From contig JADDOH010023170.1 in the NCBI GenBank assembly GCA_016648135.1, positions 248,001 through 312,000 of the forward strand: a stretch of DNA of 64,000 bases. Direction: 5' to 3'. How positions within the stretch are numbered: the stretch's first letter is position 1; each line of letters starts with the position of its first letter. The position numbers were made by a program, and so were the translations under genes. Below are positions 1 to 13,005 of the stretch, one piece after another. The notes under the pieces were generated by a model that ran no database searches, had not been told where the DNA came from, and saw only the letters and a program-made list of their open reading frames with translations. The stretch is from Agrypnia vestita. Taxonomy: Eukaryota > Arthropoda > Insecta > Trichoptera > Phryganeidae.

Positions 1-1770
1 TTTCGTTCTACTATTCCGGGAGCGCGCGCTCGTTTCTATCTTTCGGCGCGTAATGTTTGTTTACGCGAGCTGCCGATTGTTAGAATTATTTGTTTATCCG
101 AGTCTGTATAATTATAATTATAAACGTAGTGAAAGTTTGATGAATGTTAAGCGTTTGCGGGTATTCGTGACTCGTTAAAAATTGAAAATGACCCCGGTAA
201 CGTAAAATAAGGACGATGAATAAAAGGCGGTTAGTGATAATTGATAATATTGCGTATTTTGGGACTTTCTAATTTTAACGGAGAAACCCGGAAAAGTGTC
301 TGACGGTCGTGGCGACTTACGGTTATCAAAAATTTTTTAGTTCATCTACATTTTAAACATTGTCAGTCAAGTTGACGTAATAATTACTAGACAGAAGCGA
401 ATAAAACTGAATTCCACCTGTTGAGTTTAGTTCTGTCGATATAAACAATAAAAATGTTCGCGTAGTATAGACGTCAGAAAATATTTCGTTATTCACGATA
501 TATAATTTTTTTTTTATAATTTTGTGATTTTTCTTGGTATATGCACCGGGTTTCGGTAAACTTAAAATTACAACGATTGCGATAAACTTTTCCGATGTGA
601 TCAGATAATACATGTACCGATTTACATATACCTATGTATATTTACGCCTTAGTTTAGGTATTTCCTAGAGAGGCGGTTACCAAAAACTGGTTAAGCGCTT
701 AATTTTTTTATTGATACTTAAGTTGGCCTATTAAGCTTGTCCCTATATTATTATGACATTAGATGTATACTGCGTACATTACTTATAGTTACATACGTAT
801 TGTGTACCCTGTGTATCCTGCATGGATTCTAGAGTTCAGAGAACTTTATCAAATGGTTCCTTGTAATTTCAATATTGCCAAATTAATCGATATTTTTATT
901 GCATGAAAGATTACTTGTTTGATTTCGGGGGGTCAAGGACCATTCAATGTAAGCTCTGTCCGTGAAATACTTCAAAGAATACCGCTCAGTTCTTTTAAAA
1001 TAATTATTTTAAAATAATTCGACCCTCGAACATTTTTTGACATTTTGCTTTAAACGATAGTTCATCGGGAAATTTAATTAGTTCTGTAGAATCTTTTTTG
1101 GACAAGTTTTCGGTAGTATCACAATATGAAATTGATTTAGTCTCACTGTTTCAAATTTATCTACGCAATATTTTATTCTTTCCAGTTTCCTGACAAAACA
1201 TAAAAGTGTAGCAGTTTCTTAATTGCAATTTTTACGCCGTATTTTTGAAGTACTTATAAATGTATAAAATTAGACAAATTGAATAAAGTGATATGACTGA
1301 AATGAAATGAATGAAAAAATAATATTTCACGATTTAAAAGTATTTTAAGCTATGTTACACAACTGTAAAATGACGTTGTGGTGACATTATTAATATAATT
1401 AACAAGAACAGATTGTTAGTTAACTTTGTAAAAACCACTACAATCTACTTTGTATTAATCGCTAATAATAAATGAAACATTATAAATATCCCGGTCTTTT
1501 TTTGTAAATAGTTGCATTTTAGATTTATTTTCACCGATGTACTTAATTAGTTATCGTCTCCCATGTGTTTATTTTTTAATGTCGATTTTTAATTTTTATA
1601 TTATTATACTTCGATTTTTAATTTATAATAAACGTCGTATTCCGAAACATATTGGTATTTTAACAAATTAGTCGTTAATACAAAGTATATTTTGTTAATT
1701 ACAATATTCTAAGTGTTTATACCTAGCCGATCGTGGAAAGTGAAATTTGATGGAATACATTATTTGCGCG
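1..1770. other. AT-rich non-coding DNA, no gene recognised
   Basis: No open frame with recognisable protein character and no repeat family I can name. The first 70 bases are GC-rich and contain a perfect 12-bp palindrome, GAGCGCGCGCTC (20-31). From about 600 on, the DNA is AT-rich with short A/T runs. Seen directly; no function inferred. Confidence 0.6.
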
Positions 1771-1947
1771 TAAGGCGTCAGCGCTAGTTCGGGAGTGGCG
1801 CGGTGTCGTGTGTTTTCAACAAAACGTTAGATCTGTCAAAACAAATGACGTACCGAGCCTCTCTTCACTCGGCAACAATACTCTCAATTGCGAATGCTTC
1901 GGTAGCGTATTCAGAGTGATTTACAATTACCAATTTTGTCTACTCAG
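1771..1947 (+). promoter_or_regulatory. candidate promoter and non-coding first exon
   Basis: A block of higher GC content sits between AT-rich flanks. It contains TCAGCG (1778-1783), which resembles an arthropod initiator, followed 25-30 bases downstream by GTGTCGTG, loosely like a downstream promoter element. The block ends in CTCAG followed by GTAAGG (1948-1953), a good match to a 5' splice donor. No ATG with a long frame lies inside, so if it is an exon it is probably 5' UTR. Host genes with long first introns often look like this, but nothing here identifies the gene. Alternative: chance GC-rich DNA with a cryptic donor. Confidence 0.25.
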
Positions 1948-2688
1948 GTAAGGGAGAAGTGTTGTAAATTACGGCTGGCACTGTCTTTGTATAACTGTGA
2001 GACTAATTGACTAGGATAATAGCTGAACCATTGTACCTTTGTGTGGAGCTCCATTCCAGTGTTAACTGGGACCTTAAATTAGAAAAAATAAATGAAATAT
2101 GAAGTATGTGGACATGCGTTATAATAGGAAACAAATAATTTGCGTGAATTACAGGGAAGATTTACAGTGGTTGGGACGTTAAGGTCGTTATGAGTACTAA
2201 AAAAGTTGCATAAATTTGTATTTAAAAGTAAATTCCTCCTATATAGTGAAATATTTTTCAGACACGAGTAGGTATGACTTGTCAATTGTTTATCAGTGTG
2301 ATTTTGGACTCTGATATTTGGATTATTTACTTTGTATATATATATATTTACGGTCGATTTGGTAAAGAGTATTTTAATTGCTTTTATTTTCAAGACATTT
2401 AAAGAAACCATTGTGTATTTTAGAGTAATTTTTCCGCTATCACGACGTCGGTAGATGGTGCTATCTGCGAGCCCGGGATCCGAGCTGTTGCTTTATTTAC
2501 ATTGTTAATCAGAATTAATGATTCCTATGTCCCATATCGCAATGTGTACAGTACACTCCAGTATTATAGGCGGTGGAATGCCTGTATAAACAACAGAGAC
2601 GAATTATTACCAAAATATTACTGTACGCAACAAGTACAATTTGATACAAATAATTTCACTATGAAACACACATACCTACTCGTATATA
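1948..2688. other. AT-rich non-coding DNA
   Basis: Short open frames only, none with recognisable domains. It could be intron if the upstream donor is real. A GC-rich patch (GCGAGCCCGGGATCC) lies near 2467-2481. Confidence 0.5.
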
Positions 2689-3183
2689 CAGCGAGTTTCC
2701 TAACTAGTAGCAAAAACTACGTCATTAAATTTTGAATTCAAAATATTTTTAAATTTGCGTGAAATGTCGAATGTTACGGAGATAAGCGACATCGGAGTTT
2801 GCATTCTTTTTTCAATATTTCTGACTTATTTTCTGTAAAACTTTGGACTAATCGTATCATTATAGTAACTTATATAGAATAACTGAAATTCATTCGCTTT
2901 AATAAAAGTTAAATAAAATGACAAAAACGTTGCAAAAAATGTTTTTCAAAATTTTGCAAGATAATTATTTGACTTGTACCAAAGCGAATGAATTTTTAAT
3001 ATTCCATATAAATAACTATCATCATTGTCTAACGTTTTACAAAAAAAGCCAGAAATATTTAAAAAAAAAATATAAAGTTTGATGACGCTTATCTCCGTAA
3101 CTGTCGACATTCAACCCAAAGTGTAACTAATATTTTCTATTCAACATTGAATGAAGAAGTGCTACTAGCTACGAGACACGCTG
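2689..3183. mobile_element. CAG-GTCTC family palindromic MITE, copy 1 (complete)
   Basis: The 495-bp element starts CAGCGAGTTTC and ends GAGACACGCTG, flanked on both sides by TA (2687-2688 and 3184-3185). The subterminal word CTAGTAGCA near the left end is matched in inverted orientation by TGCTACTAG near the right end. The inverted arms continue inward with TTCATTCGCTTTAA/AAGCGAATGAA. No coding potential. TA target duplication and CAG-type termini suggest a Tc1/mariner-mobilised non-autonomous element; this is inference from the termini. Related copies lie at 41134-41606 and 48655 onward, with fragments elsewhere. Confidence 0.75.
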
Positions 3184-4589
3184 TATGCTGTGGTGTCTCG
3201 AAAAACAATGAAGGGGTTCGCTAAATTAATTTTGGTAGCAGCAAATACACTACCCCTACCATATAGGTACTATATATATATTTTAAGTACATTATTTATT
3301 CCGTTGTGCTGGCGTTTGGAGTACCAACGCGTTTTAAAAGAAGAGCCGAAGTTGCATATTTTTTTAGCAATCGCCTTTAATATTTTGAGCAATTTAAAAT
3401 CTTTGGTGCCGAAATAAACGAAAATTTTTAATACAATTAAACATATTCGGTATCGCTAGTCTTGATAATATTGTAAATATTTAGCAACAACCAACGATAC
3501 GGAGAGAGGTTTCCAATTCTAACAATGAGGTATATAAAGTTAAAAAAATCATAATTCTAAATGTAATAATGTCCGTCACTGTGCCACATGCCGTCATATG
3601 CCAGACGGTACAAATAATGACGAGGTTTATTAAAACTAACAATAAAAAAAAAATAGGTAACTCTCTATGTAACTCTACCACATGACGCAAGCAATGATGA
3701 GGTATAGAATAATGATATAATAAAGTAGTGAGTTGAAATGAAATACCTAAATAGAAAACTCTACATATTTAATAAAAAAAATAAAGTAAAAATAGATTTT
3801 TAGGACAGAATTATGAGTTTTGATTTATGTAGTACTAGGACATAAAAATAACTAATTCACACATAAAAGTCGTCAATTCTGTCGGGTTATGGCTAGTTAT
3901 TATTTGTTATTTTTTCTTCTTGAGTTTTGTACGCTGTATTGATATGTGCAATATATACAACACTAGAGAAACACAAAATAAGCAAATTATTAATAATTTA
4001 TTTATTTTCCGAATCTCGCATTTTTCATTTCGTTCCGGAATTTCGGGGTTCGTTCGAAAACTTGTGTTGGCAACTTTTGGTAATGCAGTGTAAAGTTCGG
4101 TCTAGAAAAAGCCATCTCCAATTCCTAGGGAGCGCGGTGAGGTCGGCCTCGAGAGGCGGGCAGCGGCAGCGCGGCGCCCCGCGGCTCGAACCTCGGCTGG
4201 ACGCGTCCGGACCGATCGGCCCGCCATTACTGCTGCGGCCATTTCAAAGGTTTTTTTTTTCATATATGTAAAATAATCAATACATACGCACCGTCTAGAG
4301 ATACATCTAACACACGGCTGAGATATGAAATGAGATTGTACCGAGGATGCCAGTGGGAGGCAGAAAAAATCTAGTACGTTACATGTTTTGAATTATCGAT
4401 TTGTTACTGTGCATTTATCAATTCTACACCCAATCGAAGCCTCGTAATGGTGGGCAATATAAGTCTACCAATCAGTTTTGAAAATTATTTGGTATCGATG
4501 ATTTTTAGAGAATTTCTCTTTGATTTGGAAATTTTGAAACATTTATTGGTTTTTACAACTAAAATTTCTAATTTATGGGGTATATACTT
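3184..4589. other. non-coding DNA with one GC-rich island
   Basis: Mostly AT-rich and featureless. From about 4115 to 4250 there is an abrupt GC-rich island, with GCGGCAGCGCGGCGCCCC at its core, followed by a run of T. The island has no frame that looks like a real protein. It could be a conserved regulatory element or a decayed repeat. Confidence 0.5.
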
Positions 4590-4594
4590 AAAAG

Positions 4595-4845
4595 CAAAGG
4601 CGAGCAATATGCAAAAAAATGAATGCAGTCATCGAGAATTATTATTATTTAGAATGTACTGAATTCGAGATTTGGAAATATTGCCTATAAATTTGTAGGA
4701 AACATAATTTTGGAAGAAATAGATACATAAAATCTATATTTCAGTACATTTTGAATTAGTAATCCTCATCCTGGTGACTGCATTCAAAATATTTTTTTTT
4801 GGATATTGCTGCCTTTGCTTTTTACACCCCACATTTGTATTATAT
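4595..4845. repeat. head-to-head palindromic repeat, copy 1
   Basis: An imperfect inverted repeat of about 250 bp. The left arm has ATGCAGTCATCGAGAATTA, and the right arm carries the reverse pattern, TAATCCTCATCCTGGTGACT. Outer parts of the arms hold GGCGAGCAATATGCAAAAA and its counterpart TTTTTTTTGGATATTGCTGC. A second copy of the same arrangement is at 51518-51768, with the shared core GGAAACATAATTTTGGAAG versus GGAAACATGATTTTGGAAG. No coding potential. Probably a foldback or MITE-type element; family unknown. Confidence 0.65.
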
Positions 4846-7225
4846 TGTTAAGTTTATTAGATTGTATTATGAGTCTACTGTATATTAAAATACTACAAAC
4901 TGAACTAGTTTTGATCTGAATCAAGCAAGAGCTTTTTGGCACTCGTTGGCATTTATGTATATGTTTATAGAATTAAAAAAATGTTACTACCCAGTAACAA
5001 ACCTTTTTCTCGAATCGATTGTTAATATCGAAATTCATTCGTCAAATAGTTTATTGCTGAATATTTATAATAAAATCAAGTATTGCGATACCGGATATGA
5101 TATATCGGAAATCAAGGATTATTTTGGCAACGTCAGCATCAAATTATTGAAATAGCTCAAAATATTCGAAAATGTAATCTCTTCATTCTTTCAATCCCTT
5201 TGCAGGTCATCGAATAATGGATGATGTACCTACTTAACATATTACCGAAGTGCACATATGTACACAATGAGAGTACCTAGAGAGTATGTGAGTGCTTACC
5301 AAAATTAGTTTAGCCAACCGATTGATCATTTTTTGGGGCCGTTAATTTTTAATGACTCCCAATATCTAGAGGTAATAAACATTGAACATCGGCTAACTAT
5401 TGCTCTTCTTTAGAAAATTATATTGGGCTCATTTATTAATTAAAGTATGCAGGTAACGGAATTTCTGAATGGCTATGTTGTCCTTATCGTTCATGACATT
5501 TGAATATTTTTTGTCTTAAATGGCTTGGTAAAGCGAGACAAATATGACGACGGCCTCGCGCCCTCCGAGCACGCTCCGACCTGCCCCTGCCACCACTTAT
5601 GACCTTTTTGCTAATTTTTTTATTAGTACATGAAGAATAAATAAGTAAAAATTGTTTGATTTTTAATTTATTGTTAAGAAGAAAAAGACAAACATTAATT
5701 TTATCAATATAAAAATATATCTTTGTATTTATGTTTGTAGTACAAAATTGTAAATAGGCAAAATAGGGCTTACGACATCATCCATTAAACATTTTTGTTT
5801 TTTTAATTAATGAGAATTAAAGTTAGGGAGTCATAATTTACATAGAATGAGCCATGTTAAAATCTTTATATACGTTTTATTTTATAAATTTTTAAGATGA
5901 CAATAAATTAACTCAATTTGACTTTTGATATAATTGAAATATTAATTATTAGAAATGGAAATATATTTTACAATTTTATAATAAGTATCATGAATCAGCA
6001 AGTTTATCTTTCTGTTCCTTAATTATTTTATCAACGGTTACAACCTCCGGAAGTGAGTCGTGTATGCTCCGTAATATTACCTTCTTTATCTACCTGTTGA
6101 GGTATCCGAGTATTCTATATTTATATAAATAATCGGAAACTTCCTTTGGATACATAATTTTCGCTGGAAATTTTTATCTCGTTCTCAGAAATTTTCACTG
6201 CTTCACAGAATACGACAATTTACGATGCTTACAAACTAAGCTTGATTACTGAGAAATACTTGTATGCTTTTTTTCACTACCACGCATCCATGGCTGAAAT
6301 ACCTAATGATGAGAATATTTCGTACTCGGTAGGTCATAGCTTCGATCTTGGTGATATTTTTTGAAAATGAGACGTCAATCATTTTTATATTTTATTTTCT
6401 TTTTGAAGTTTTTGTCTTTTTCAAAAATAAAAATTCGTGCATATCACATTATTTATAAGGAAAAATGCTAGTTATGATATTGGGACCAACCAACTTAGAA
6501 CCCCCGATTTTTGATTTTACTGGTGAGCTTTTTGACAACTCGATTTTCAGGTAGGTATGCGTACCTACTTCACAATTACTTAATCTATCGATATTATTGG
6601 CGATCACAGGTAACAGAGGAATCTTATTGTATAATAATTTATTTGTTGGAATTTAGATCACTGCGATCTTAGAATGTGTACGAAAAGGTGTGTAATTAGG
6701 TAGGTACATGTATTTATAGCACCACAGTAAATTGAATTATTTTATAAAAAAATATTGATTGTATTATTTGTATGTATCTACTTATATTATTTGATTAATT
6801 ACATCTACATGTTTAAAAAGGAAATTTCCAATAAATGCGAGTTATTAAAAACTTCGTCAATAATATTCAAAAATATTTTTCCAAATAATTTAGAAAAACT
6901 AAAAAAAAATACATTATTGATTTTGATATTTTGACATACAATATACAACACCCTGCGATGGAAGTGTTTTTCCGAAATATGGAGGTGTAATTAATCAGAT
7001 AATATAAGTAGGTGCGTATAAATAATACAATCAATATATTTAAAAAAATGTCAATCTACAATATTGCTGAATCAATCGAATTTTTTTTTATACCTATTAA
7101 GACATTCACATGCTCGTATAGCTTAGTAAAAGTAAAATTTGACCGAAGGTCCCTACCGATGTTCGGACCTCCAGTTAATCGTCCGTTAGTTAAATGGCAT
7201 GATAGTTGGGCGTGTTATATTTTAA
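4846..7225. other. AT-rich non-coding DNA
   Basis: No gene, RNA or clear repeat recognised. A short GC-rich stretch (GCGCCCTCCGAGCACGC) lies near 5559-5575. TACCTAC and TAGGTAGGTAC words, common in lepidopteran DNA, appear near 6546-6715. Confidence 0.5.
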
Positions 7226-7942
7226 CCCTTAAATGCATGAAGTCTGATTTTTGTATGAAAAAAATATATTTTATAGAGCTTCACCCGTAGACTAAGGAAA
7301 AAATAGTAAAAAAATCATTGTTTTATTTTTCCATTTATTTTTTTAAAAATTACCATGTGCCGTTTTCGGCACCACATGCATTTAATACTAAATTAATGCA
7401 TTACTTCCTATGCATTTAGTATAAAAAAGATAAAAATAATTGTATGAATACAAAATTGATAAACATACCTGCTCGTTTTATATTTTTCCGGGTAATAAAT
7501 CTGTCAAATAATCAAGATTTCTTTAGATCGAATAAGGCTTACTTCGCTTCTCGATAAAGACATGGACTTTTTCTATAATTTGATAGTTTAGTAAAAAATG
7601 GCCGTTTGGGCCTGGACAATTTTTTTTTTTTTTAATTCAATGACTGAGGAATACTTTTATAAGGATCGATATAAAGAATGACATATATTTTGTGTGATAA
7701 TTGAAAACAAATTCAATGTTCCATTTTCGGCACAATATAGGGTTAAGGTTAGGTTGTCAATATGTGTTCATGCTTCATATTTCGTGTTTTTCAAAGAAAA
7801 ATGTCAAATAATGATGTCGAGCTATTATAGTATATATGTTCGTCAAAAAACAAACGTGAGAGAAATTTTGGGTTATGTTTCGTCTCTGATAGCTCTAAAA
7901 CCGTAGACAAGAACAGTAAAATATTGCGATACTTACGGAGGG
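7226..7942. mobile_element. possible piggyBac-like remnant with TTAA flanks
   Basis: TTAA (7222-7225) is followed by CCCTTAAATGCATG, and the right side ends ACGGAGGG before TTAA (7943-7946). A TTAA duplication with CCC...GGG termini is the piggyBac signature, but the inverted termini share only about four bases here. Inside are the palindrome GTGCCGTTTTCGGCAC near 7357-7372 and a repeated CCGTAGAC segment near 7287 and 7900. No transposase frame. TTAA is common in AT-rich DNA, so this may be chance. Confidence 0.22.
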
Positions 7943-7946
7943 TTAA

Positions 7947-9972
7947 AAAAATTTGTAATACGAGCGTTGGTAATGTTTATTAACGAACGGCGATCCGTTA
8001 GTTAATTGTCTATATGCTAACGGATATTATTTGGTCTATCGTTTATAAGTTTGACCTTTAAAAGTGCAGGTTTCAATTCGCTGAAAATGTTGTCCAACGC
8101 AATGTTCAGGCGGTCGAATGTATTAAATCATTCGCCATAGAGAATGCTCGCGTTTGGTTGTGGCCGATTCGGTCCGTTTAGTTCCGTAAGCTCTGTCCCT
8201 GGGAAAGCATTCGTGTTTCTTCTTCTTTCTTTTTGTTTTCCGTAACAACACCGATGTGTGGGTAACACTTGCTTGGCCCGCCGCCATCTTGCCTTGAATT
8301 ATGTATAGAGACGGCTCAGGTAGAAGCGGCCGAGAGGGCAGGCCATAAAATATTGCTGAAATCCGCGATGGTATGGGTTTGATTCATGTAGGATTGCCTT
8401 TATTTATCAAAAGGTTGGTTCGCGTTGGGAGTGACTACTTAGAGGCTAAAGCATATAACAAATTGCATTCTTGACCTTATATGAGATGATGATTAATTGC
8501 TACCTGATACCATGCGCGTACCATTCTCCGTATCCGTCACACACATATAATCTCGTCGTATCTTCATCCCAAAACAACAAAGTATTGATATTTTCGGTTT
8601 ATTTAAGTTTTTAATAAAAATATGAAATCTAGTTGTCTATAGTTATTCATTATTGATTAATTTGCGAAACCCTTCCGACCGATCGGGGGTTTGATTTCAG
8701 TCTTCTGCAGGTATTTTAATCCTAACACGATGCTAAAAATTGAAAAACAAAATTAAATATATATTATTTTTAAAAATATTTGAGAAAGATCACAAACTTA
8801 ACAGCACCAGAATTCTGATGGTGTAGTTATCCCTGAGAATGTGCGTGGGAGATTCCAAATTGCCGTCAAAACTATTGCGCGTGAACTTGCCCTTAAAATG
8901 AAATTTTAACACGTAAAACCTTCTCAGCATTTACCTTCCATCGCGACTCATTCTTCCAGTCCCGGGGCGGAGAGTATAGACCGCCACACGTTACTTAGTC
9001 TGACTCGCGTACACAAATTACTGCGTATTACAAAACTATATATACAATTTTGCGCACAGTTCTTTTGGCTTTTGATACATTCGATTAATTTTTTTCCTAT
9101 TTTGTCACGTCAGATATTTCGTGGTTGCTCCGCTTTCTGTCTGATTACTATTACTATTAGTCATCAATGATACCCTTGGAATGAAAAGAAAATGACTTGG
9201 TTAAATGAAAATTAATTGATTTTGAAACTGCTGAATTAATGATTATTATAATGTCGCGGTTTCCCTGTTGAAGAATGATGCATTGAATATAATAGCCTTG
9301 TATACCGGATCTTCTGTTAATCTAGGAGGGAGTGATACCAGAGTATTTTCCTGACTTTTCTCCGCGAACAGTCATAAACCGGTTTGCTCCGGGAGGTGCT
9401 TGTTTCCATTTTCCCACGCTAGATGGCGTCCGAGAGGCCTCACGAGCTCTCCCTGGCCATTATCATAATGCTTACATATGTATCTGCTCAAATAATTAAT
9501 TCAACTACTTACATAAATTATGTTAATACCAAATCGTGAACCGCTCATCACTAACCGGCGGAATACCACAGTTCACCAACTAAAACTGTCTCCGGCAGGC
9601 CCGTCCCTAGGCAATATATCGCCCTTTGGCCAGCGACATAGGACCACCCCTGTCATATTTCTGCATATGCATATTCGTGAAGCAGGAACAATATATCTGG
9701 AAACTTCCTAAGATTCTAGAATACTTCGACGAAATTGTTTTTACAATTACAAGATTCGTTATATTTTTTTTCAAAATTATTTATAATGTTACAAAAATTA
9801 TTTTTATCAAAAGACTGCTTCGTCCTCCATTTACTGGAGGTTTCGTCATTTTTTCACTCGCTAATTTTAACATTAATATGTTTTCTGATAATGATCGTTT
9901 CTACTCTAATTTTATAAGATGATATTTTTCGATCGTTAACGTAAGATGACAAAGTATTCCTTTATCTTTTTA
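7947..9972. other. non-coding DNA with GC-rich patches
   Basis: Near 7981-8005 an imperfect palindrome pairs TTAACGAACGG with CCGTTAGTTAA. A GC-richer patch spans about 8090-8345 (GCCCGCCGCCATCTTGCC) and another about 9360-9455. No convincing exon or repeat; short open frames lack recognisable features. Confidence 0.45.
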
Positions 9973-10367
9973 CTCCCTTTATATTAACTCGTGGCGTCTG
10001 CTTGCTTGCTTGCCGGCTTGCCGTCAAAAAAACTTTGGATCGATTTTTGACCCTTTTCCCGTGATCCAATCGAGCTGAAACTTGGCAAGCAGACTCGTGG
10101 CGACGATCAAGAAGATCTATTAAATTTTAGTTAAAAAAAATTAATAAATTTTTGGATTTTTCAAAATTTTAATGGTTTTTTCATACAACTTACTAAGTTG
10201 TATGAAAATATTTCAACGCGTCTGGTAGACACGGAACCTGATTATAGTATAATTTTGGATTTTTGGAAATTTTTTAATACTCCCTTTCGTAGCGTCGCTC
10301 GACCGAAGCCCAACGCGTAGGTTAAGCGTCAAAACAGTTTCCACTAGTAGGTAAATGAGAAAGGGAG
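9973..10367. mobile_element. TA-flanked MITE with CTCCCTTT termini
   Basis: The element starts CTCCCTTT and ends AAAGGGAG, with TA on both sides (9971-9972, 10368-10369). After the terminal octamer the two ends keep similar words (ACTCGTGG left, CTAGTGG in the reverse of the right). A second direct CTCCCTTTCG preceded by TA lies inside at 10280, so the right 88 bp may be a nested smaller element. An internal 11-bp palindrome, TCATACAACTT/AAGTTGTATGA, is at 10181-10205. No coding potential. TA duplication suggests the Tc1/mariner superfamily. The internal word CCAATCGAGCTGAAACTT recurs in altered form near 61820. Confidence 0.55.
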
Positions 10368-12832
10368 TATAATAAAAACTTGGTTTTTATGGGTTACTTT
10401 TTTTACAAACCAGATCACGGGTCTCCGAAAGTTGAAACTGTTACTAAATGAGTCAGAGTGGATAAAATGACACACTTTAGATGAAATCATATAATTTGAA
10501 ATGTATTTCGTACATTCTGATCTTTGCAGAGTGATTACAGACCTTGCATTGAAATCAAATCACTTAGCGAGCAAATATTTATAAACTTATCAATTTGCGA
10601 TAACCTGCTTTGCCATTATTCTTTTGTATTTTAATAGTTGATTCAATTCACAGTTTGGAACTGGACAAAAGGTTTTAGGACAATAGGATTAGATTATTAG
10701 TATTCAGTCAAAAAGAAACAGACAATAGGACAACTTTATTAATAGTAGCGTATTTAAAATTTCTTGCTGTTTACTTTTTCCAGTTTGCATTTTCCATCAT
10801 AAAATCCATACATATATACTGCACGGCAAAAGTTGGTATGTTCTGCAACCAGTTATAATAACTAGAAATATCTTTCCGTCTCCGTTGCGCTAATAGCTAT
10901 CGATGCGCGCATACGAAACGACATTTTCTTGTTGTGTTCTCAACATGACAGCGCGCCAGGTGCATCTCTGTATATACACTTGTACTAGACTATTTGTGCC
11001 AGCTTGTATTTGATGTGAGTAAATAAAACGAGTATTGAAAATATACGATTTAGAGTAACAAACATAAATTACGGCACGCAGGTACGATATTAATACCAAT
11101 AAGGTGTCAACACCATCTTGAATTATTTAATATCATTTAAGAAGGTGAATTTCACGCGAGTAATGGATGAATTTATAATTTAATATCTTGCGCCCCAAGA
11201 GCTTACATATTTCGCGATGACTGCAATGATAGCGTACAAATATCACGAAGCTCATCGATTCACGGGTTTTATTTCATTAAACTGTCAGAGATAAACCGTA
11301 GTCTTGCATTTTAATACCTCGATTCCACCAAAAAGAGACAGGTAAGTTTTGTTTCATGAGCAGAAATTGCATAAAATCGTTCTACTTGTTACAACGTGTT
11401 TTAAACTATAATTGAAAATACATATATATTTTTTTACTGTAAATATAACAATCTTTTTATTTCTTAAAAAACAATGAACAAATTGATGACAACTTGATTA
11501 ATTTGTTAATTTCTGACGTTGTATCTTACAGATTCTTAATAATCATTTACTTTTTATAATTTGTTAATACATACTTAAGAAATATTAATCTAAAAAAAAC
11601 ATGTTACATGTCTCGGATACATATATTATGTAGTCCCTTTTTGTGTGTTTTTTCTACACACTCCTTTCTCGTTGGTATCTAAAAATATATTACATGTACA
11701 TTATAGTCCTATAAAATGTTCAGAAATTTTCTTAATTTTGAACACGATGTTTAAAGTTTATTTTTAAAGTTCTGGGGGAGCCTTTTGGGAAATATATTCA
11801 ATGCTAGAAGAGAAAAACTTTTTATTATCTTTTTTATTTGTTAATAATCAATTATTAAATGAATCTAGCATTATGCTGTTAAACCACAATACGGCAGGGT
11901 AGCTATCTAGGTGGTAGCTAAGACGCTAGAGAGGTGTTTTAACTTGTGAGTGGTACCGGGATCACTACTCCTACAAAAACTTTTTAAAAATAAGGTTACA
12001 AAAAAGTTACAGAAAGTTACTCGCGTAGGTTTTGTGACAAATTTTACTGGGGAAGCTACCGAAAGAACCGTGGGTCAAATATATTTATTTTATTACCAAG
12101 CTATTATATTAAGTCTAATATAAAATTTCTGAAATTCATTCTAATTTAGCATCATGATTTTTATGACAACACATGCGTCAATCGTGTTTTCAAGCATATA
12201 ATAAATATGATTAACAACCATGTATAATTATTATAGATTGACGCGATGTCTAATTTACTTCGTGTATAATTGAGGAATAAATTATCTTGTATGTGTTCCC
12301 CGTTTAGTGTACTCTGGTCTTAACAATCGCTATCGTTTTCATAATAAACGCGATATCAACATTAAATAAACTCTAAGTGTTTGAACAGAAGAACAATCGA
12401 ACGAGAATACCTGCTCTGCTTTTATAATAACAAGAAACGGCGACAGTGGCAGGATGACGAGAGTGAAGGCGATGTCAACAAAAATGGTCTCTTTGTGAAT
12501 ATTTTTGTAAAGCATCATTGTCTTCAGGACGAAACATAACATTGTGTATGCTCAGTTGTATTAAATAACTCGATTATCATTATAGTGCCACTGAGTAACA
12601 TTTTAGCGAGGCAGGGTGATCTGCGGTGTTCCAGAATACAACTATCGGGCCATAGATTAGCTCCCTCCCTGTTCAATACTACCGGCAATAATAGGAATAG
12701 TTATCCTCATTTCAACTACCGCATAAAGGCCTTCACATTGATGTCCCCAATAAAAATATCAAATTGATATTAAATGTGACACAACAATTAGATTTTTGAA
12801 ATACATTTCAATTTTGACTAGAAATTTAGATT
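10368..12832. other. AT-rich non-coding DNA
   Basis: I see no gene or classifiable repeat. Several unremarkable short frames are present. The patch at 11880-12060 is slightly GC-richer, without motifs I recognise. Confidence 0.5.
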
Positions 12833-13005
12833 AGCTTGTTGGTCTAGTGGGGAAGCCGAGAGTCTCGCCGAGTGATCCAGCGGTCGGTGGTTGCAGCTCT
12901 ATACCAAGAGACCAGATATTCGTAGCACGAAATCACATAGTTCAAAAATAGAAAGGATATTTATGTGACATGTATTTCGCGTTCGGCTCTATTTAAAAAA
13001 ATATT
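12833..13005 (+). repeat. tRNA-derived SINE, copy 1
   Basis: The head contains an A-box-like segment (TTGGTCTAGTGGGGAAG) and a decayed B-box region (GGTGGTTGCAGCTC). The body continues through CGTAGCACGAAATCAC and ends in TGTGACATGTATTTCGCG and GTTCGGCTCTATTT before an A-rich tail. The order and wording match the copy at 57271-57440: CTCTCGCC, GTGATCCA, TAGCAC, TATTGATGTGACACGTATTC, CGTGTTCG. A tRNA-like head plus an unrelated body and A/T tail is the SINE layout, transcribed by RNA polymerase III and copied by a partner LINE. The B box of this copy is degenerate, so it is probably silent. Confidence 0.7.
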
